Source: Ceratotherium simum simum (lineage: Eukaryota > Chordata > Mammalia > Perissodactyla > Rhinocerotidae). Taken from it: a stretch of 64,000 bases of DNA. Positions within the stretch are counted from its first letter, which is position 1, and each line of letters begins with the position of its first letter. This document shows positions 1 to 11,884 of this stretch, piece by piece. The notes below the pieces were generated by a model, which saw only the letters and a program-made list of their open reading frames with translations, searched no databases and was not told the DNA's origin. Made by a program: the position numbers and the translations under genes. The DNA lies in NCBI RefSeq assembly GCF_000283155.1, contig NW_004454210.1, positions 5,299,686 to 5,363,685 on the forward strand, in the 5' to 3' direction.

Positions 1-29
1 AAAAAAAAAAAAAAAAAAACAAAACATAA

Positions 30-581
30 ATTTTATCGTATGGCCCAGAAATCCTGTTCCTAGGTATTACGGAAGAGAAATGAAAATATATGTCCACACA
101 AAGACTTGTACCTGAATGTTCATAGCTTTTTAATTCATAATAACCCAAAACTTAAACAACACAGAGGCCCATCAACAGGTGAATGGACAAACAAATTGTG
201 GTATATCCATACAATGGAACACTGCTTGGCAATAAAAGGGAATCAACCACTGATCCACCCAACAATATGGATAAATATCAAAAAACTTTATGCGCGTGAA
301 AGAAGGCAGATAGGAAAGAGTACATTTTGTACGAGTCCATTTATATGAAGTTCTAGAACTGGCAATATCAACCTACGGTGATAGAAAAGTGGTGGTTGCC
401 TGGGATGCCAGTGAGGGGATTGACTGGAAAGGGGCATGAGTGAACTTGCCAAGAAATGTTTTATAGCTTGGTTGGGATGGGCTCACATTTGTCAAAACTC
501 ATTGAATTGCACAATTAAAATGTATGCATTTTATTGTATGTAAAATTATACCTCGATAAAGTTGATTTAAAACAAAAATTG
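30..581 (+). mobile_element. L1 (LINE-1) 3' end, old mammalian type
   Basis: The stretch from about 165 to 400 reads like the conserved L1 3' region: 'ccatcaacaggtgaatgg' is followed by the tract about a perceived nominal 'caatatggataaatatc', the degenerate sense-strand 3' tail common to L1M elements. It ends in an A-rich tail at about 570-581, directly against the next SINE. The 80-codon open frame here is a by-product of this non-coding LINE tail. An A-run at 1-19 probably belongs to the element left of the window. Family assignment is by recognition; the exact L1M subfamily is not resolved. Confidence 0.8.
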
Positions 582-841
582 GGGCCGGCCCCGTGGCGTA
601 GTGGTTAAGTGCACGCGCTCCGCTGCTGGCGGCCCAGGGGATCCTGGGCATGCACCAATGCACCGCCTGTCAGGCCATGCTGTGGCAGCGTCCCACATAA
701 AGTGCAGGAAGATGGGCACGGATGTTAGCTCAGGGCCAGTCTTCCTCAGCAAAAAGAGGAGGATTGGCGTGGATGTTAGCTCAGGGCTGATCTTCCTCAC
801 AAAACAAAAACAAAAAACAAAAAAACAAAAAGAAAAAAAAA
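582..841 (+). mobile_element. ERE SINE (equine tRNA-derived), sense orientation
   Basis: The element starts with the ERE head 'gggccggccccgtggcgtag' and carries a perfect Pol III A box (TGGCGTAGTGG) at 594-604. Its 3' half has the doubled 'gatgttagctcagggc' module, and it ends in a long A-rich tail (800-841). No clear target-site duplication is seen because both flanks are A-rich. It sits directly behind the L1 tail, so insertion into an A-rich LINE end is likely. It is one of only two sense-oriented EREs in the window. Confidence 0.9.
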
Positions 842-987
842 TCTTATGACCTAAAGTACTTTCCTCCTTAGTTCCTCACAATATGTTCTCAGATCTTGAT
901 ACATTTTGTGTGTGGGCAGGCACACAATGGTTTTAAGCCTAAACTTCCTATTTAGGCCACCTATGTAGCCTACAAAGTCATGGTTAT

Positions 988-1429
988 TGCATTAGTTTCC
1001 TAGGGCTGTCCTAACAAAGCACCACAAACCCGGTGGCTTAAACAACAGATATTTGTCTCACGGTTCTGGAGTCCAGAAGTCCAAGATCAAGATGTTGGCA
1101 GGGTTGGTTCCTTCTGAAGGCTGTTCCATTCCTCTCTCCTACCCTCTGGTGGTTTGCTGGCAATCTTTGTCGTTTCTTGGTTTTAGAGGCGTCACTCTGA
1201 TTTCTGCCTTCATCCTCATATGGTTTTCTCCCTGTGTATTTGCCTCTCTCCATGTCCATTTTTCTCCTTTTTGTAAAGACATGAGTCATATTGGATTAGG
1301 GCCCGCCCTAATGACCTCATCTTAACTTGATCAACTGCAAAGACCTTATTATCAAATAAAGTCACATTCACAGATACTGAGAGTTAGGACATCAACATCT
1401 TTTGGAGGGACACAATTCAACCTATAACA
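988..1429 (-). mobile_element. Solo LTR, ERVL-MaLR (MLT1-like)
   Basis: Read on the minus strand this is a MaLR-type LTR beginning 'tgttataggttgaattgtgt' and ending near 988 with the typical 'aggaaactaatgca' end. Diagnostic pieces are the 'cattcacagatactgagag' and 'ttggattagggcccgcccta' blocks. TG...CA ends are present. The flanking 5-mers (gttat / gtcgt) match only partly, as expected for an old insertion. No internal retroviral sequence is attached, so it is a solo LTR. Confidence 0.8.
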
Positions 1430-3800
1430 GTCGTTTACAAATTAATGTCAAAGTATGGGATTTGGCCTTACGAATGTGGTCATCTCAACAAGTTCTACCC
1501 CTCCTTAAACCACAAATCTTTGGAATCTTTGCCTTTCTTCCTTGCCAATTATGTTATCTTGATCTAGGCCAAGTTCTACAATGTAAGCATAATTGATTTG
1601 GTTTGAGGCAAACATGTACACAGAAAAAGACAAGCATATACGCAATGTTCAGCTATACTGTTCATTCACTGATGGATTTACACTAAGGGCTTAAAGTAAA
1701 TACCGCCTGTTTAGAAAGGTTGCTTTATCTAAAACAGTATGGCTGCAGTTGCCTTTAGAAAGTCTATTTTTGAGACTTCTGAAGCTGTAATAGCCATAAG
1801 CTCTGCCAATAAACACATGGTAAAAATTATTTTCATCAATATAATTTTACTTCCCTTTTCAGAGTGGAAAGTTTCTAAAGGATGACACTATTTTTTCCAT
1901 CCATTTATTTTTAAATGGAATACTTTATTTATTCCAAAATTTTCTAATGAAAGAGCCAAAACATTTTTAATGGACAAAACCAAATCTGCCTTGTTTTTTT
2001 CCTTTGTATTTCTGAATTTCAACATAATATAAAATTTTCACAGAATATTTTGAAAATAGAATAAAAAATTCACCTGAATGCCATTACTTATATAACTATA
2101 CATTGTTTCTTTCTACACATTACATTTAGATGTACCAACTGAATAGAACATATTTTTTCTTCTATAATATAGGTGTACTTCTTCCTTCTAACAGCTTTGT
2201 TAGTATAACACTTCCACTATATTCTTGCTCATGATGAGGAAAACGATAGTGGATTTCTTTCTTTATATTAACCAGTTTACCCATTTCCTAGCCTTTTCTT
2301 TGAATAATAGCTAAAAAGATGAATCTAATCATCAACTAACCAATCAACAACTAGATAGGCTTAAGTTCTGTGCCAGCCACTGAAAAAGAAATTAGAGAGG
2401 TAGAAAAGAGGTCGCTGTCCTCAAGAACTGGAAATCCAATTGAGGAGTTTATAAAAGAAGTACCCAATCTGAAGGAAGATCGAATTCCCTACTGTGTTCA
2501 CCTGCACATTATACTTGTATGCCACCTCCTCCGAATTGCTGTTAGATGATTGCAGCTAGGGCCAAAGATACTGATGAAGGTGAGAGTGAAAAGGAAGCAA
2601 CAGAAGAGACATCCTGAGGAAGGGCCCCCAGGCCAGTGTGTGTTGGTCACCATTGGAGAGATTCACTGTGACTTGATCTTTTCGAGATTTTTCTTCTGAG
2701 GCTAACAGGTGTTTGGGAGAATGTAGTGAAAATAATACTAATAACATAGTCAGATACCATTTATTACTTGATATGAAAGGTACAAATATGTCGTCGACAT
2801 AAAACATAAAAACAGAGATTCCTCCCTCATTTGGAATTGAAGAAATACCCATCAGGGATGGTTGCTAATGACAATGAGATATTTCCACCATTTGCCCTGT
2901 AAAACAAAGCAAAACAAGCAAATAGAACCACACAACACCCAGCCTTTCTTTCACATTAAATACTTTGTTTCTGAAAACGGAGAATTAATTATGTTGTTGA
3001 TGAGATTAGCCAGTTTTGGAAATTTGGATTTTCAAACCTGTTATTTCTTGTATCCAGATGCAAATATTTTATTCTAGGGACAGGGGTTTTACAGAAGATC
3101 TACTAAAGAATGGGGTAGCTTCTTCGTGGATAGCTATTTATTTTCCAATTAGCAAAAGTCACAGCACAGAGCAAGTCCAAAATAGCACAAATTACTACAA
3201 AGTCCTCCGCTCAAACATTTCCAGGATAAAAATTTCCACATTTTGGTTTATTTTGTTAGCATTAACAGACTTTTGAGTTTATCTGGATAATTTTTTCACC
3301 TTCTAAGTTCCTTTTGCCTGTATGGTCCCAGCCTCTCTTTGGGAGAGGGCAGGACTCAGCACCTCTTCAAATAGTCATTGCAATTTATGATCACAAATTA
3401 ATTAGCTTGATAATGGCTATTGGGGCTTGAGTTCCCAGCATGGGCACCCCATGTTCCCATTATATTGAAGACACCTGTATTGACTCGCAGTCTTCACCTG
3501 GTTATTCTCCAAGCCCAAGTTACGGGGTGTGTGAGCTTTGCCTCTCTAGAGGCTTTCCTCTGAATTCACCCTTTTTGTGGAAACTGTCAGATAACCCAAC
3601 CTACCCTTCTAAATTAGCCCAATTACTGAACTACAATCATAATTAGCAATATACTCGTTTTTCCATTTACTTTGGGAAACAAAAGTACTTTCTAATCATA
3701 ACTTACTTAACGAGGCCAGGTCTTGGTGTTGCTGTCTTATCACTGTTGCTAAAAGTAGCGATACCAAGTCAACTGAAGAGAGCTTCAGGACAGAATTTCT
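1430..3800. other. Unassigned intergenic DNA
   Basis: No gene, RNA or confidently named repeat is recognised here. The sequence is AT-rich with many stops. Short open frames (up to 98 codons, minus strand near 2556-2852) lack any recognisable domain and have no splice or promoter context. Diverged L1-like stretches may be present near 2000-2300 but cannot be secured by eye. Confidence 0.5.
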
Positions 3801-3808
3801 TGATTCTC

Positions 3809-3852
3809 AGAATTCTCTGAAATTCTCTGAATTCTCTGAAAAAGTCTCTGAA
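3809..3852 (+). repeat. Short tandem repeat, 10-bp unit
   Basis: The unit 'aattctctga' occurs at 3811-3820 and 3821-3830, then as a copy lacking one base at 3830-3839, with degenerate copies ('gtctctgaatttcag') to about 3860. It is a small minisatellite of roughly three good copies. Confidence 0.8.
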
Positions 3853-3889
3853 TTTCAGAATTGCTTGAAATTTGGATTCCAAATGCTAT

Positions 3890-4665
3890 TTTAACTGTGT
3901 ATTAGTTCTTATTAGTGTTACATAACAAAGAATTTGGCTGGCCTTTGTCCCCAGTTCCCGTGAGGGAGCCTCTAAGTATTTGGAACTTCCAGAGAAGGAG
4001 GAGAGCATTGTTATTCATGGTGGGCCCTTCAGACCCCACCTGAGTTTATGCTAATTTTGTGACTCATGGTGGGCCTCTAGATAGTTTCAGGATGGGGGTT
4101 GGCCATGCAGGAAAGATCAACTGTGTGAATAGTGGGTTGGGGCTTTGAGCCATGCCATATCAGCCCAACTCCCAGTGAGAGGAGGAGAACTGGAGATTGA
4201 GCTCAGTCGTGTGGCAAACGACTCAATCACTCACGTCTATGTCATGAAACCCCAATAAAAACTCTGGATACCTGGAGCTCTGCTGAGCTTGTTTTTGGTG
4301 ATACACATCCACGTGCTGGAGGGTGACTTGTCCTGAGGACATGGAGGGTTTGAGTTTGAGACCCTCCTTGATCTTGCCCTATGTGTCCTTTCATTTGGCT
4401 AGTCCTGATTTGGATCCTTTATAATAAAACTCTAATCATAAGTCTAACACTTTCCTGAGTTCTGTCAGTTGTTCTAGTGAATTATTGAGCCTGAACAGGT
4501 AGTGGAAACCTCCAAATCTGTAACTTGTTGGTCAGAAGTGCAGTAGCCCAAGAACCCTGGAGTTTGGGCTGGTGTCTGAAGAAAGGGGAGTCTTCTGGAG
4601 GACTGTGTCCTTAGCCTTGAAATCTGACCTAACTCTGGGTAGTTAGTGTCAGGATTGCATTGCAA
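3890..4665 (+). mobile_element. Solo LTR, probably ERV class I type
   Basis: A block of about 0.75 kb has the organisation of an LTR: a U3-like part with 'tcatggtgggcc' repeated at about 4016 and 4066, a polyA-type hexamer in 'ccccaataaaaactctgg' (about 4251), a second 'ataataaaactctaatcat' near 4420, and a 3' part with 'tagttagtgtcaggattg'. The pattern is a familiar mammalian solo LTR, but I cannot name the family. No gag, pol or env relic is seen beside it. Ends are approximate. Confidence 0.6.
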
Positions 4666-4669
4666 TGAG

Positions 4670-6700
4670 GAACTTACTTTTAAATTTTTTAACAGAAGTG
4701 GAAGAATTTCTTATGTACACATAAGAACACATGAGAACCTGGTCAATTGTCCAATTAATTTTCTTCTTGAGGTTATTTTTTTTTACAGTAGACTTCCAAG
4801 TCCAAATAAAAGAAAACAGTTTTTTTTTTTAAGTATATTGAAATGCATCATGATATTCTATTAATGGGATTATTTAATCCAGCCGTTGTTTCAGTAGGTT
4901 TGGGTTTATAACTAGCTAGGTGATTTTTAGTTCTTAAGCAGAAATGAAATGATTAGGTCTTTTAAGCAACCACTTGCAGGGCTTAGACCCTAAAGCTCTA
5001 AGAGATGGGAACTCTGCAGAACCACTGAGAAAAACAGGACATGTTGCTGAAGGTTTCCTGGAGACAAGGTGCAAAGGTGGTACCAAAAGGGGTACATCAG
5101 CTTGTTTTGGGAACCTCAGAAGAGGAGAGAGAAACTTTGCAAAGCATTTCCATGCCCCTTACCACATAGAGTCTTACAACAGAAGACTCTGCCTACAGTA
5201 GTTGCTCAATAAATAAGATGCCACAAATAAGGCCCTTAGAGGTTTATGTGAGGGCTTGAGGTGAGCCCACATTGTGTGATTCTGGTTCCTTGCTGTAGCC
5301 GGTAGGTTCTTTATGTAGTTTGTTAAGCTTCAAGGACTGATGACTTGGAGACAGGAAACTAGAAGTAGTGTGAGGAGTCTCGGCTTCTAAATTATGTTTC
5401 TGAAACATCTACTTATATTTTGTTCAAATTAGTGCTTTAAGTACTGACACTTCCAACATGGCTCCCGTCTGGTGGGGTGGAGGATAGAGGGCAAAGTCAA
5501 GCAGTCTTTCCTACTGAGAATGTCCTCTCCTGCCCCTTGAAGAATGGTGAGGAATTCTGAGTAGAGAGTGTGATGCAAGGGTTAAGGCCGAACAACTATC
5601 ATATAGGGTAGGTGAAAAAAGTTTTCAAATCCAAATACTTATTAAATGGCAAACACAATTTTTTATGGTCACAAGGACTTTACACCATTCTTTCTTTCTT
5701 TCTCCTTAAAAATGACATTTCAATTTCATTATGTAACTACTAATTTAAAAAAGAAGCTGATATTGGAAATGTTAATCTGGAACTGTATTTTTCTGTTGTT
5801 TTATATTAAAAAAAAGAGAATAGCATGATGAATCCCCATGTATTCATCACGTAATTGTGTGAACTTCAGCCATGAGATCTGAACCAGCAATGCTCTAGGA
5901 AGCAAAGAAAAATGGAAAATTGTTCACTTAAATAGTGAAGATGGGATCCTGTGTGAATAAATGAGACACTCTGGCATTTCTTTGTGTGTGTCTGTTCTGT
6001 CCCAATCAGTTCTGAGGCTCCAGATCCCTCAGAGGGCAGTGGTGGCACTCCTGTACAAATGGCCCTGCCTCTCGGTGGTTCCAGGAATCAAGGCCACAGA
6101 CTGCAGGGGAAGCTCTTCAAGATACTCCTCCCCCCGAGGGAGTAAGCAAGAGAAACCGTGGAACGTGCTGGGAAATAGAACTTCAGAATTTCTTCAGCCT
6201 CAGAGGACCTGCTCCAGGGCAAAATCCCCGAACAAAACAAATTATTAAACACCCACTTTGGAACCAGAGGAAACTCTCCTTTAAGGTATGTGTAATTGAG
6301 CAATTAACACACAGCAGCGCGAAGCACTTGCATTTCAACCTTGAGGTTCACTCACTGGGCATAGTGGGCACGTCCTAACGGCCTCGTAAAACACACCCAA
6401 TTGTCTCTTATTCCTTAATTAACATCTTGTAAAGTTGACGATACGATTATGGAGTCAAACCAGAAATGAATTGGCGCTTTCATCAGCACACAGCACAGCT
6501 TCCTCAGGGGAGTTTAAGGAATAGTGTGGATAGGAAGGGAGCATTTCTCCACCACAGGAAGAAAAAGCCAAAATAGTGTTTTCGGGAGCTCGTTTAAGCC
6601 TTTAAAGAAGAAAATAACAAGGTAAATGCAAACGAATGCTGTCAAGCGGGAAGGAATCTTAGCTCCGTGATTCTTTCGTCAGCTTGCCCTCCCTAGTGTA
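4670..6700. other. Unassigned intergenic DNA
   Basis: No supported gene. Open frames of 60-95 codons occur on both strands but have no domain, no splice context and ordinary base composition. A slightly GC-richer part lies at about 6000-6250. No repeat could be named with confidence. Confidence 0.5.
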
Positions 6701-6714
6701 AGACTGGCTGTATA

Positions 6715-6965
6715 TGGAGCACTAATGCAGAGTATCAAACGCCAGGCACAATTTTACCTTCTTTTCTTGGATTATCTCCTTTAATCCTGCCAACAACCTA
6801 TAAGGAAGATACTGTTACCATCCCCTTTTACAGAAGAGGGAACTGAAGCGCAGAGAGAGAAAGTAATTTGCAGAAGGTCACACAGGCAATAAATTCTGTG
6901 CCAAGGTTATGAGCCTGGAATTCTGACTTTATTGATGTTCTTTGTACCACTACACAACACTTCCT
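6715..6965 (-). mobile_element. MIR SINE, minus strand
   Basis: On the minus strand this contains the MIR core. On the plus strand the reverse-complement signature is 'ccccttttacagaagaggga', then 'aactgaagcgcagagagaga' and 'aaggtcacacagg', with the 'gccaggcaca' end at about 6741. Divergence is moderate, as expected for a mammal-wide SINE over 100 My old. Confidence 0.85.
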
Positions 6966-6987
6966 TTTTCTCTGCTACCCTCTTAAA

Positions 6988-7085
6988 GCAGTCTTTCTCA
7001 ACTTGGGGTCCAAAGACAAACTTTCAGGGGCCTTGGAATTCTATAAGAATTAGCACTTTTTTGTGATCTTACCTTTTGCGATAAT
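6988..7085 (+). mobile_element. hAT-type DNA transposon fragment
   Basis: The start 'cagtctttctcaacttgggg' resembles the terminal inverted repeat of MER1/Charlie-type nonautonomous hAT elements ('cagtggttctcaactt...'), followed by a degenerate body with 'tcaggggccttggaattc'. The other terminus is not seen, so it is a fragment or heavily diverged. Confidence 0.5.
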
Positions 7086-7310
7086 CTGAAAAAAATTAAC
7101 ATGAGCATGTTTGGGGGCTCACATTATAAGCGGGTATGGGCCTGTGTGGAACTTCTGTTTGCCTACGTGAATTCCTGCCTTCTGTGGAGCCACAGCCTGG
7201 GGGAGACAGGGACTTGGGGATTCTTGTCATATGCTTCTAAGAGTCTTTCTTATGACATAATTCTCCACGGAAGGAAAACAGTCACTGAATATAGTTTGTA
7301 CCCCTTCTTT

Positions 7311-7552
7311 TTTTTTGGTGGGGAAGATTAGCCCTGAGCTAACATCTGTTGCCAATCCTCCTCTTTTTGCTGAGGAAGATTGGCCCTGGGCTAACATCCA
7401 TGCCCATCTTCCACCACCTTATATGTGGGACGCCACCACAGCATGGCTTGATGAGCGGTGAGTAGGTCCGTGCACGGGATCCAAACTTGTGAACCCTGGG
7501 CAGGCGAAGCAGAGCGTGAGAACTTAACCGCTACACCACTGAGCCGGCCCCA
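7311..7552 (-). mobile_element. ERE SINE, minus strand, with perfect TSD
   Basis: A full-length minus-strand ERE: the poly-T (A tail) is at 7311-7317, the doubled 'gaggaagattgg...ccctg' module is at 7321-7400, and the tRNA-like head 'gagccggcccc' is at about 7541-7551. It is bounded by a perfect 13-bp target-site duplication 'gtaccccttcttt' at 7298-7310 and 7553-7565, typical of L1-mediated insertion. ORFs here are SINE-derived. Confidence 0.95.
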
Positions 7553-7565
7553 GTACCCCTTCTTT

Positions 7566-8470
7566 ATATCTCTCTTGGGCCTTTTTTCTTTTTTCATTGG
7601 CTGCCAATTCTCATTGGCGGTTTTATTTCCTCAATTCTTTATGTATGTGCAGTATAGGAAAAGTGGAAGCACAGGGTTCCCTGCCTTCCAAACATTAATT
7701 ATCTGTATTCCTACAGTTATGAGGTTGTACAGGCCATTTTACAAAAAACTGACCACTCATAAAACTAATCTCCCCTCAAACATCCCTCCCTCCAACTCTA
7801 GAGTCTGTCACCTTTCACCAGGCATCTTCCTTCCCAATGCCCAGGAGTACAAATCAAACCACTTCTTACACAATTTACTATCAAATTTTACTTCCCATTT
7901 GTACAAATTTAACTTAAACCAGTCTTTTGATCCTACTAACTATGCTTAGATAACTGCAATAGATAGTTAGAGGGGCTTCCTTAAAATTTGCAAAAAACAT
8001 GTAATTAGGATCTGTGGATGGAAAGATTAAGTTTGATGTCCATACAATCAGTGGAACTGTGTGTAATATGCATGTGCATTCTTTGAGCTACACAAAATAA
8101 ATTAATAAAGCAAAATAGTTCTGACGCATTGTAGAACCCCCAGATGAATACCCTGACCATAACTCATTGTCAGATGTTCATTCCTCTCTGCCTGCCTCTT
8201 GTTGCACAAATGTATACCTTCAAACAGATATGCAGCATTATAATAATAAAAAAAAATAAGGAGTTTTTCATTCATTTCAGGAATATTATATTTCACCAAT
8301 TTAACTTTTGTCATGTTATGAAATGAGCCCCAGTGGGTATGTAGCTTATATATTGGGGGGAAGGCACTTTTACACTTTTTAGTTCAATAAGTAACTCTCT
8401 TTATATCTAGGAGAAGGAACACTTTCCAAGAAGCCAAACTCCTCTTCTCTTTCATATAATTTTTACCATG
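7566..8470. other. Unassigned intergenic DNA
   Basis: No repeat or gene is recognised. A 163-codon open frame on the plus strand (7458-7949) begins inside the adjacent ERE and runs out into this stretch. Its sequence resembles no known family and it lacks gene context, so I treat it as chance. Confidence 0.5.
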
Positions 8471-8474
8471 TTAT

Positions 8475-8900
8475 GGCAGTTAGCTAGTGCCACAAAATTT
8501 CGAGGTGGCATACAATACTTTACATTTATTTCTCAGGTGCCTGAAGGGTTCAGCTAAGTTGGCCTACCTCTGATATTGACTGGGCTCACTCACGCATCTG
8601 GGGGTTGGGCTGTGAGTCAGCTGGTCTAGGCTGGGCTTGGCTGGGTGACCAGGTTCTGCTCCATGTGACTCTCATCCTCCTCCTGGGACAATGAGCTAGT
8701 CGTTGTGATGGCAGAAGCACAACAGAGCAAGCCCAGACTTTCAAGCCTCCTCTAGCATCACATCCACTATTATCCCATTGATCAAAATAAAGCAAATGGC
8801 CAAGCTCAGAATCAAGGGTGGGAAAACATACTCCGCATCCCGATGAGAGGAACAGAACAGTCACAGTGCAAAAGGCACCGACACAGAGACGGCCAAACAC
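8475..8900. mobile_element. Ancient LTR-like interspersed repeat
   Basis: The run 'ctcactcacgcatctggggg', then 'tgggtgaccaggttctgctc', 'catgtgactctcatcctcct' and 'atcccattgatcaaa' follows a common old mammalian LTR-type repeat. The MLT1 group is possible; orientation and family are not settled. A 104-codon minus-strand frame lies wholly inside it and is not a gene. Confidence 0.5.
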
Positions 8901-9564
8901 TCATTGATCAACTCCCTGTTTGTTTCAACTATTTAGCCTTCTCATATCAGGAGTCTCTTACAATGCGGGAAATTCAGTAGAGCCTGGCCTTATAAGGAAT
9001 ACATATGGAAACATTCTTAAAGCCTTAAATTGAAAATGTAGCACTCGATTTCTGTCATAAAATTTAGAAAAAATAACTAGTAGTTTGGGAATCATAATTT
9101 TACAGATCAGGTTCCGAGCACTTAACTGAATCACATATGCCCAGACCGTTGAGGAAGACTGATCTTTGAGTCCTGGACCAAGGCCCTCTCCCTTTATTTC
9201 CTTAATTGTCAGTCCAGAAAACTCAGGTTATTCTTGATGGGGGAATGGCAGGAGGCAGTTCTGAAATCAGAGCACCCAGTTACACGCAATTCATAGCAAG
9301 GGTTCATTCTGAGTAATAAATAAGTATACTTATCTTCATTATGCCTATAAATATTGATTTTTTTTTTGAAGGATGTTATTATGAGTCAAGGTTTCAGGGG
9401 ATTTTAAAGGAGTACGTCAGGAATCAATTTCTTAAGTAAACATTGCCTTATCACAATTATGTTTTCAAATGACTAATTCTAGAAAGGTTTTTAAATCCTG
9501 TCTTTATTCCGTTTTTGTAGTGTAAATCATTTAGGACAATAAGGCACAGTGAGGTGAACATAAG
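8901..9564. other. Unassigned intergenic DNA
   Basis: No gene or firmly named repeat. A very diverged MIR-like patch may lie near 9100-9160 ('ttttacagatcagg'), but too little remains to call it. Confidence 0.4.
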
Positions 9565-9905
9565 TGCTATAGTCTGAACGTGTTTCCCGCAAAATTCATA
9601 TGCTAAAATCCTAATTCTCAAGCTGATGGTATTAGGAGCTGGGACCTTTGGGAGATGATTAGGTCACGAGGGTGGAGCCCTCATGATGACGCTAGTGCCC
9701 TTATAAAAGAGGCCTGAGAGAGTTCCCTTCTGCCTTCCTGAGTGAGGATACAAGAAGTCAGCAACCAGAAGAGGCCCTTACCTGACCATCCTGGCACCCT
9801 GATCTCGGACTTACAGCCTCCAGAGTTGTAAGAAATAGTTGTCTGTTGCTTATAAGCCACCCAGTTTGTGGTATTTTGTTATAGCAGCCTGAAGGGACAA
9901 AGACA
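9565..9905 (+). mobile_element. Solo LTR, MLT1-type (ERVL-MaLR)
   Basis: This LTR starts 'tgctatagtctgaacgtgtt' and contains the MLT1 blocks 'gatggtattaggagctggga', 'tgggagatgattaggtcacg' and 'cccttataaaagaggcctg' (a TATA-like box). It ends 'gggacaaagaca'. Flanking 5-mers ataag (9560-9564) and atgag (9906-9910) fit a 5-bp duplication with one change. Confidence 0.85.
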
Positions 9906-9910
9906 ATGAG

Positions 9911-10530
9911 GGGAAAAATATAAATTTGTTAACAAATGAAACAAAATAAAAACAGAGAGAAAGACAAAGAAATAGGAAAAGAGGAAGTGGCCTATTTATT
10001 GAGGTTATTTAGAAAAATAGTTGAGATGGTGTTGGCATCAATTGTTCATCCTCTAAAAACTCCTACTCTTTGTTTCAAAACAGAAATTCTCACCATCTGG
10101 GCATTCTTCTTCAACGTGTCATGCTATATTAATAACCTCCCTTGAACTAAGACTAATTTGCTGCTAAATTCTCATTCTCTGGAACTTTGCTGATTCTTAC
10201 AGGAGGAGTCAAATCAGGTGGAGTTAGATTGCAGATTGTCCTCTGAAGAAGCAAGTCAGGGCCCCACGTGGGGCTGGGCATATATGCAGGGATTTCCATC
10301 ATCAGTTCCTGCCTGTCTGAGTAAAGCTTGCTCTCCATCAGTCTCTCTCCTGCAAGGCTGGAAGATGGAGTGGGGTGCGGTGGGGGTGAGTGGTCAACTA
10401 ACCTTCACTTGCTTATTTACTCCTAATATCCAGCCAGAGAAGGGAGGAGAGAGAGTGATTCAGTCACTTTTGATTAATAAATGAGATTAATGAATGAGAA
10501 CATGCTTCCAACTGGTGATTTGGACCAGTT
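9911..10530. other. Unassigned intergenic DNA
   Basis: No gene is supported. Short open frames (61-88 codons) overlap on opposite strands near 10150-10480 without recognisable domains. Confidence 0.4.
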
Positions 10531-10544
10531 CAGAGTTATCTTTT

Positions 10545-10750
10545 TTTGCTTTGGTCTTTTTTTTTTTTGCTGAGAAAGACTAGCCCTGAGCTACCATCTG
10601 TTGCCAATCTTCCTCTATTTTATATATGGGTGAACGCCACAGCATGGCTGATGGGTGGTATAGGTCTGTGCCTGGGATCCTAATCCACAAACCCCTGCCG
10701 CTGAAGAGGAGCATGCCAAACTTAACCACTGCACCATGGGGCTGGCCCCC
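10545..10750 (-). mobile_element. ERE SINE, minus strand, with perfect TSD
   Basis: Minus-strand ERE with the 'gagctaccatctgttgccaa' module and the head 'catggggctggcccccc'. It is flanked by the perfect 14-bp duplication 'cagagttatctttt' at 10531-10544 and 10751-10764. It is shorter (single module) and more diverged than the copy at 7311, so probably an older subfamily. Confidence 0.93.
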
Positions 10751-11039
10751 CAGAGTTATCTTTTAATTCACGATATATTTAGAAACAAAACTTGCTATTG
10801 GAATTCCTCATATTAGTATGACATGTGCTTTTCTTTTCAAAATTGGGGGAGGGGATGGGGTGACAAGGGGCAATATTCTGCAAAGTAATATTTCATATAC
10901 ATAGATTGTATCCTGTGGTAATTTTTTCATCCCAGGTCCTCAAGGTCACAAACAAGACCAGAAGTCTTGTATGCAAACCACCTATAGAGCTAAACAACTG
11001 TATGTCCAAGAAGGTTCTCTCTTCTTCTCTGACACCCCC

Positions 11040-11880
11040 ACTCCTCATGCTTTTTTTTTTGTATTTCAAATTTATAAACAAGTAGCAAGAATAATACAAT
11101 GAACTCCTCATACCCTTCCCCTAGATTCACTGCTTATCAACCAAACACTTTGCCACATTTGATATCTTTCTCCATATATAATTACTATTATTATTACTAC
11201 TATTAATATTTTTTCTGAACTATTTGAGTGTAAATTGCAGACAACATTGCCCTTTACCCCTAATCTAAATGCTTCAGCATGCATCTCCCAGGAGCAAGAA
11301 CACTTTCTAACATAACCACAGTACAATTGCCAAATTCAGAAAATTTAACATTGATTTAATACTATTATTCAATATGCAATCTATATACAATTTCACCAAT
11401 TGCCTCAATAATATTTTTTATAGAGTTTTTTTCCATCGATTTGGGATCCAATCCAGGATCACACATTGCCTTTACTGTCATGTTTCTTTAATGTCCCCAT
11501 CTAGGACAGTTTTTTTTTTTTTGAATGTCTCTTAATTTGGGTGTGTCTGATATTTCCTGAGGATCAGATTCAGGTGATATATTTTTGGCAGGAATAATGC
11601 ATTAAGCGATGGTGTAGTCTTTCTTACTGCATCACAAAAGGAGGCACATGAGGTCAGTTCATCCCATTAGTGGTGCTAACATAGAATATTTGATTCTATG
11701 TCTACAGATTTAGCCATTGTAAAATTACCATTTTTACCTTTGTAATTCAAAAATAATCTGTGATGAGATGATTTAAGGTGGTATAAATGTCCTGTTCTCT
11801 ATCAAACTTTCACCCAATTGTTTTAGCTGATGAATACTGATGAATCTCACCTGAGTCAATTTTACTACGATGGCTGTGTC
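11040..11880 (-). mobile_element. L1 (L1M-type) fragment, minus strand
   Basis: The tract resembles the old L1M 3' region read backwards: 'cataaccacagtacaattgc', 'ggatccaatccaggatcaca', 'gtctgatatttcctgaggat' and 'ggaggcacatgaggtcag' appear in the expected order. A poly-T (11508-11522) interrupts it. No coding capacity remains. Confidence 0.75.
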
Positions 11881-11884
11881 GGGG

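Noticed and set aside
7458..7949. 163-codon plus-strand open frame, the longest but two in the set
   Set aside because: Begins inside the antisense half of an ERE and runs into unrelated intergenic DNA.
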